Source: an uncultured Burkholderiales bacterium
GTDB taxonomy: Bacteria > Pseudomonadota > Gammaproteobacteria > Burkholderiales > Burkholderiaceae_C
Assembly: GCA_937927685.1 (NCBI GenBank)
Contig: CALBSC010000034.1
Coordinates: 1 to 17,294 of the forward strand
Direction of reading: 5' to 3'
DNA: 17,294 nt
A model generated the notes under the pieces. The model did no database searches, had not been told where the DNA came from, and saw nothing but the letters and a program-made list of their open reading frames with translations. Positions 14,345 to 17,294 of this stretch are shown piece by piece. Made by a program: the position numbers and the translations under genes. Every line of letters begins with the position of its first letter. Positions within the stretch are counted from its first letter, which is position 1.

Positions 14345-15655
14345 ATGAAACTACTGATCAAAAACGGACGCCTCATCGACCCGGCCAGCGGTCTGGACCA
14401 GGTGGGTGATGTGGCGATAGAGGCCGGCCGCGTGGTGGCCGTGGGCTTGGCGCCAGCTGGCTTCACGCCGCAACAGACGGTGGACGCCACGGGCTGTATC
14501 GTGGCCCCCGGCCTGGTGGATTTGTGTGCCCGCTTGCGGGAGCCGGGGTTTGAACACGAAGGCATGCTGGCCTCCGAAATGGCGGCGGCAGTGGCCGGCG
14601 GCATCACCAGCCTGGTGTGCCCGCCCGACACCGACCCGGTGCTGGACGAACCGGGTCTGGTGGAGATGCTCAAGTTTCGCGCCGAAAAATTGCATCAGGC
14701 CCGTCTCTTTCCGCTGGGGGCCCTGACCCGTGGTCTGCAAGGCCAGGTGTTGACCGAGATGGCTGAACTGACCGAGGCCGGTTGCATCGGGTTTGGTCAG
14801 GCCGAGACCGCGGTGGTGGACACGCAGGTGCTGCAACGCGCCCTGCAATATGCCGCCACCTACGGCTATACCGTGTGGTTGCGCCCGCAGGACCCGTACC
14901 TGGGCAAAGGCGTGGCCGCCAGCGGCCCGCTGGCCACGCGTCTGGGCTTGAGCGGAGTCCCAGTGGCGGCCGAAACGATTGCTTTGCACACCTTGTTTGC
15001 GCTCATGCGCAGCACCGGCGCGCGCGTGCATGTGTGCCGCGTCTCCAGTGCCGCAGGGGTCGAGCTGATTCGGCAGGCCAAGGCCGAAGGGCTGGCGCTG
15101 ACGTGTGACGTCAGCATCAACTCGCTGCACCTGACCGATCACGATATCGGGTACTTTGACAGCCGTGCCCGCGTCCAGCCTCCGCTGCGTCAGCAGCGCG
15201 ACCGCGACGCCCTGGTGGCGGCGCTGGCCGATGGCACCATTGATGCGCTGGTGTCTGATCACGCGCCGGTGGAGGGAGATGCCAAGGCACTGCCCTTTGC
15301 CGAGGCCGAGCCCGGTGGCAGTGGGCTGGAATTGCTGCTCAGCCTGGCGCTCAAGTGGGGTGAAGCCCAGGGCCTTGCCCTTGGGCAAATCCTGGCGGTG
15401 GTGACCCATCGCCCCGCCCGTGTGTTGGGCGCCTCCATCGGCGCTGGCGTGACGGGGCTGGGGCAACTGACCGTGGGGGGTGTCGCCGATGTGTGTGTGT
15501 TCGACCCACAGGCCCAATGGAGCGTGACACCCGAGGCCTTGCGTAGCCAGGGCAAACACACGCCGTTCGCCTTTGAGATGAGCGGTATGTCGATGACCGG
15601 TCGTGTGCGCGCCACCGTGGTGGGCGGCCAGTTGGCCTACCAGGACGCGGCTTGA
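14345..15655 (+). CDS. pyrC: Dihydroorotase-like protein PyrC' (PyrX), probably catalytically inactive
   Basis: This 436-residue amidohydrolase-fold protein belongs with type I dihydroorotases: GLVDLCARLREPGFEHEG (56-73), GGITSLVCPPDT (85-96) and SDHAPVEGDAK (304-314). Most metal ligands are missing. The family's D-x-H-x-H-L-R-E-P reads D-L-C61-A-R63-L-R-E-P, the histidine expected in the strand near 180 is in WLRPQDP, and the histidine of HVCHVS is replaced in HVC-R232-VS. Only the late aspartate of SDHAP (D305) remains. In Pseudomonas such a PyrC' has no activity but is needed to assemble ATCase with PyrB. It lies 16 bases after pyrB. A true dihydroorotase should then be encoded elsewhere in the genome. 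Confidence 0.9.
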   Translation: MKLLIKNGRLIDPASGLDQVGDVAIEAGRVVAVGLAPAGFTPQQTVDATGCIVAPGLVDLCARLREPGFEHEGMLASEMAAAVAGGITSLVCPPDTDPVLDEPGLVEMLKFRAEKLHQARLFPLGALTRGLQGQVLTEMAELTEAGCIGFGQAETAVVDTQVLQRALQYAATYGYTVWLRPQDPYLGKGVAASGPLATRLGLSGVPVAAETIALHTLFALMRSTGARVHVCRVSSAAGVELIRQAKAEGLALTCDVSINSLHLTDHDIGYFDSRARVQPPLRQQRDRDALVAALADGTIDALVSDHAPVEGDAKALPFAEAEPGGSGLELLLSLALKWGEAQGLALGQILAVVTHRPARVLGASIGAGVTGLGQLTVGGVADVCVFDPQAQWSVTPEALRSQGKHTPFAFEMSGMSMTGRVRATVVGGQLAYQDAA

Positions 15656-16383
15656 GGCTGCTGCGCATCCCGTTTCGGTTGCTGGCCGTGCTGTGGCAGC
15701 TGGGAGTGGGCTACTGGACCATACGGGTCCGGTTTGCCGCGCTGAACAACGCCCAGCGCTCGGAGGAGGTGCAGCGCTGGTCGCGTCGCATGCTGCGTGC
15801 GCTGGGTATCTCCCTTCACCTGGAAGGGGAGGCTCCGCAGCAAGGGCCTTTGATGCTGGTGGCCAACCATCTGTCGTGGCTCGACATTCTGGTGGTGCAT
15901 GCGGCGCGGCATTGCCGCTTTGTCTCCAAGTCGGAGGTGCACCACTGGCCATTGATTGGACCGATGGCCGCTGCGGGCGGCACCTTGTTCATCGAGCGTG
16001 CCTCGCGACGGGATGCCATGCGCGTGGTGCACCAGATGGCCACCGCGCTCCAGGCTGGCGACATGCTGGCGATATTCCCTGAGGGCACCACAGGCGATGG
16101 CTCGGTGCTGTTGCCGTTTCATGCCAACCTGATTCAAGCCGCCATTTCAGCGCATGCACCGGTGATGCCCGTGGGTGTGCGGTATGTGCAGGCCGATGGC
16201 CAGCCCAGCCGGGCTGTGTTGTATGTGGGCGATGACACCCTGGTGGGATCGGTGCTGCGCACCTTGGGTGCGCCGGCCTTCACCGCGCGTGTGCGCTTTG
16301 GGCAGCCGCAGTCGGCACAGGGGCGCGACCGTCGTCAATGGGCGTTGGATTTGCACGCCGCCGTTGATGCATTGTGCCGTTGA
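15652..16383 (+). CDS. 1-acyl-sn-glycerol-3-phosphate acyltransferase (PlsC family)
   Basis: This 243-residue membrane-associated acyltransferase has motif I NHLSWLD (72-78, the HX4D catalytic pair H73/D78), motif II around LFIERAS (112-118), motif III FPEGTT (142-147) and a motif IV-like APVMPVGV. An N-terminal hydrophobic helix (about 5-25) anchors it. The family transfers an acyl chain to lysophosphatidic acid, or to related lysolipids such as ornithine lipids, so substrate is not certain. The start is taken as TTG 15652, overlapping the pyrC' stop as TTGA, with AGGA (15642-15645) six bases upstream, which implies translational coupling. It is the last gene of the yqgE-pyr operon; no terminator is visible before the tRNA promoter. 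Confidence 0.88.
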   Translation: MRLLRIPFRLLAVLWQLGVGYWTIRVRFAALNNAQRSEEVQRWSRRMLRALGISLHLEGEAPQQGPLMLVANHLSWLDILVVHAARHCRFVSKSEVHHWPLIGPMAAAGGTLFIERASRRDAMRVVHQMATALQAGDMLAIFPEGTTGDGSVLLPFHANLIQAAISAHAPVMPVGVRYVQADGQPSRAVLYVGDDTLVGSVLRTLGAPAFTARVRFGQPQSAQGRDRRQWALDLHAAVDALCR

Positions 16384-16402
16384 CGGGCCTGCTGCTCAGG
16401 CA

Positions 16403-16428
16403 TTGGCAAGGTAGCGCCTAGGTACAAT
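16403..16428 (+). promoter_or_regulatory. Candidate tRNA promoter
   Basis: TACAAT (16423-16428) lies ten bases before the tRNA's first base, the position expected for a -10 element of a tRNA transcript with a minimal leader. TTGGCA (16403-16408) is the best -35 match but only 14 bases away. Confidence 0.5.
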
Positions 16429-16437
16429 GAAATTCGT

Positions 16438-16514
16438 GGGGCGTTAGCTCAGTTGGTCAGAGCAGAGGACTCATAATCCTTTGGTCGTTGGTTCAAGTCC
16501 AACACGCCCTACCA
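16438..16514 (+). tRNA. tRNA with CAT anticodon: tRNA-Met (elongator) or tRNA-Ile2 (lysidine-type)
   Basis: A 77-base cloverleaf folds completely: acceptor 16438-16444 with 16504-16510, D-arm GCTC/GAGC, anticodon arm GAGGA/TCCTT with loop CTCATAA (anticodon 16472-16474), T-arm GTTGG/CCAAC with TTCAAGT loop, and an encoded CCA end (16512-16514). The first acceptor pair is a G-T wobble. It is not an initiator, because the anticodon stem lacks the three G-C pairs. The G27-T43 wobble and the TTGGTCG variable/T-arm stretch resemble E. coli tRNA-Ile2 (ileX) more than elongator tRNA-Met, so decoding of AUA after lysidine modification is plausible. An automatic caller would probably report tRNA-Met. 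Confidence 0.93.
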
Positions 16515-16522
16515 CGGAGAAC

Positions 16523-16552
16523 AAGCCACTGACATCGGTCGGTGGCTTTTTT
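16523..16552 (+). terminator. Rho-independent terminator after the tRNA
   Basis: AAGCCACTGAC (16523-16533) pairs with GTCGGTGGCTT (16538-16548) over eleven positions with one T-G wobble and a four-base ATCG loop, followed by a T run (16547-16552). It ends the tRNA transcript and probably any readthrough from plsC. Confidence 0.93.
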
Positions 16553-16794
16553 GTGGGCATTCAGCCAAAAGCGCACGTGACAGCGTGTGCTGGACCACTT
16601 GGCACCCAGGATGACCGAGAGTCTGTAGGCCAATCGGCGTATCGTCCGTCAAGCGGGACGATTCGCGAGGTCATTGGCATTCCCTATCACTGTCATGAAG
16701 ACAATTCATTGGTCAGCCGATTGGGCTGCAGGTAAGATTCGTCCCAATGAATCTTGACGGGTTCATAGTTTTTATCAACCAACCGGAGCATTTC
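16553..16794. other. Intergenic region with inverted repeats upstream of ahpC
   Basis: No convincing gene is seen. The region holds ATCGTCC-N8-GGACGAT (16641-16662), AAGATTC-N8-GAATCTT (16734-16755) and a distant 9-base inverted pair CCAATCGGC (16630-16638)/GCCGATTGG (16716-16724). I found no clear OxyR-type ATAG-N7-CTAT motif. Confidence 0.7.
16709..16755 (+). promoter_or_regulatory. Candidate ahpC promoter with an overlapping palindromic operator
   Basis: TTGGTC (16709-16714), 18 bases, then TAAGAT (16733-16738) could be a sigma-70 promoter with a start near 16745. The perfect 7-base inverted repeat AAGATTC/GAATCTT (16734-16755) covers the -10 box and the predicted start, a position suited to a repressor. 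Both promoter and operator roles are inferred from position only. Confidence 0.35.
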
Positions 16795-17294
16795 ATGTCC
16801 CTCATCAACACCCAGGTCCAACCGTTCAAGACCCAGGCCTTCCACAACGGCAAGTTCATTGAAGTCACCGAAGCCAGCCTCAAGGGCAAGTGGTCCGTGC
16901 TGATTTTCATGCCGGCCGCGTTCACCTTCAACTGCCCCACCGAAATCGAAGACGCGGCTGACAACTACGCCGAGTTCCAGAAAGCCGGCGCCGAGGTCTA
17001 CATCGTCACCACCGACACCCACTTCTCGCACAAAGTGTGGCACGAGACCTCCCCCGCCGTGGGCAAGGCCAAGTTCCCCCTGGTCGGTGACCCCACCCAC
17101 CAGCTGACCAACGCCTTTGGCGTGCACATCGCTTCCGAAGGTCTGGCGCTGCGCGGGACTTTCGTGATCAACCCCGATGGCATCATCAAGACCATGGAAG
17201 TGCACTCCAACGAGATCGCCCGTGACGTGTCCGAGACCCTGCGCAAGCTCAAGGCTGCCCAGTACACCGCCGCCAACCCCGGCCAGGTGTGCCC
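16795..17294 (+). CDS. ahpC: Alkyl hydroperoxide reductase subunit C (peroxiredoxin), 3' end outside window
   Basis: The visible 166 codons encode a typical 2-Cys peroxiredoxin of the AhpC class. The peroxidatic cysteine C47 is in FTFNCPTE, the SHKVWHE segment follows, and the resolving cysteine C166 in GQVCP is the last complete codon before the window ends. AhpC (about 187 residues) reduces hydrogen peroxide, organic peroxides and peroxynitrite in the cytoplasm, recharged by AhpF or another disulfide reductase. Start ATG 16795 has GGAG (16784-16787) seven bases upstream. An ahpF gene, if adjacent, would lie beyond the window. About 20 C-terminal residues are missing only because of the window edge. 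Confidence 0.96.
   Translation, partial: MSLINTQVQPFKTQAFHNGKFIEVTEASLKGKWSVLIFMPAAFTFNCPTEIEDAADNYAEFQKAGAEVYIVTTDTHFSHKVWHETSPAVGKAKFPLVGDPTHQLTNAFGVHIASEGLALRGTFVINPDGIIKTMEVHSNEIARDVSETLRKLKAAQYTAANPGQVC

Noticed and set aside
13519..14673. Open frame of 384 codons on the minus strand
   Set aside because: It is antisense to pyrB and the start of pyrC' and has no family features.
14351..15952. Open frame of 533 codons on the minus strand
   Set aside because: It is antisense to pyrC' and plsC, is rich in His/Gln/Arg as mirror frames of GC-rich genes are, and has no recognisable domain.
16481..16735. 84-codon frame downstream of the tRNA
   Set aside because: It begins inside the tRNA and runs through its terminator; the translation has no family features.
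16553..16794. OxyR binding site upstream of ahpC
   Set aside because: Expected from biology, but no ATAG-N7-CTAT pairs with correct spacing were found by eye.
1..17294. Mobile elements, CRISPR arrays, toxin-antitoxin or defence genes
   Set aside because: No transposase, integrase, direct-repeat/spacer array, attachment-site duplication or known defence domain was seen. The only tandem repeat is the 11-bp array at 7275-7318, which has no spacers.

Overview
The window is a GC-rich stretch of a bacterial chromosome. Gene content and order (dusB-fis-purH; hemL with a ThiD-like kinase and a rubredoxin; yqgE-ruvX-pyrR-pyrB-pyrC'; ahpC) together with protein style point to a betaproteobacterium of the order Burkholderiales, most likely family Comamonadaceae. 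This is inferred from recognition, not from a search. Almost everything is housekeeping or core metabolism. I see no phage, insertion sequence, CRISPR array, toxin or defence locus, and no gene that looks recently transferred.

Layout. (1) 1-237: 3' end of the ychF GTPase gene, closed by a strong terminator at 278-312. (2) 456-3675: a plus-strand three-gene exporter operon: periplasmic adaptor, MacB/FtsX-type permease and LolD/MacB-type ATPase. A small YqaA-type membrane protein gene (3692-4177, minus) converges on it. (3) 4288-7215: dusB-fis-purH, with dusB and fis overlapping by ATGA. (4) 7275-7318: an 11-bp tandem repeat that forms an unusual terminator for hemL. (5) 7325-9561: minus-strand thiD-like/hemL pair, transcribed away from a rubredoxin gene (9631-9795), which is followed by an unrecognised 149-residue ORF (9833-10282). 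(6) 10322-11812: minus-strand photolyase gene, divergent from the next operon with only 21 bp between start codons. (7) 11834-16383: tightly packed plus-strand operon yqgE-ruvX-pyrR-pyrB-pyrC'-plsC. (8) 16438-16514: a CAT-anticodon tRNA gene with its own terminator. (9) 16553-16794: an intergenic region rich in inverted repeats, then ahpC, cut by the window edge directly after its resolving cysteine codon.

How the genes fit together. The pyrimidine block contributes aspartate transcarbamoylase (PyrB), a dihydroorotase homologue that has lost most metal ligands (PyrC', probably structural, as known in Pseudomonas) and PyrR. PurH performs the last two steps of IMP synthesis. HemL makes 5-aminolevulinate from glutamate-1-semialdehyde. 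DusB and the tRNA belong to translation, Fis to nucleoid architecture, RuvX to rRNA processing or DNA metabolism, photolyase to UV repair and AhpC to peroxide defence.

No obviously new multi-gene system is visible. The points most worth a second look are the degenerate dihydroorotase, a ThiD-like kinase whose catalytic motifs differ from true ThiD, the repeat-built terminator between purH and hemL, the compressed phrB/yqgE divergent start region with a probable leaderless yqgE mRNA, and the palindromes before ahpC.
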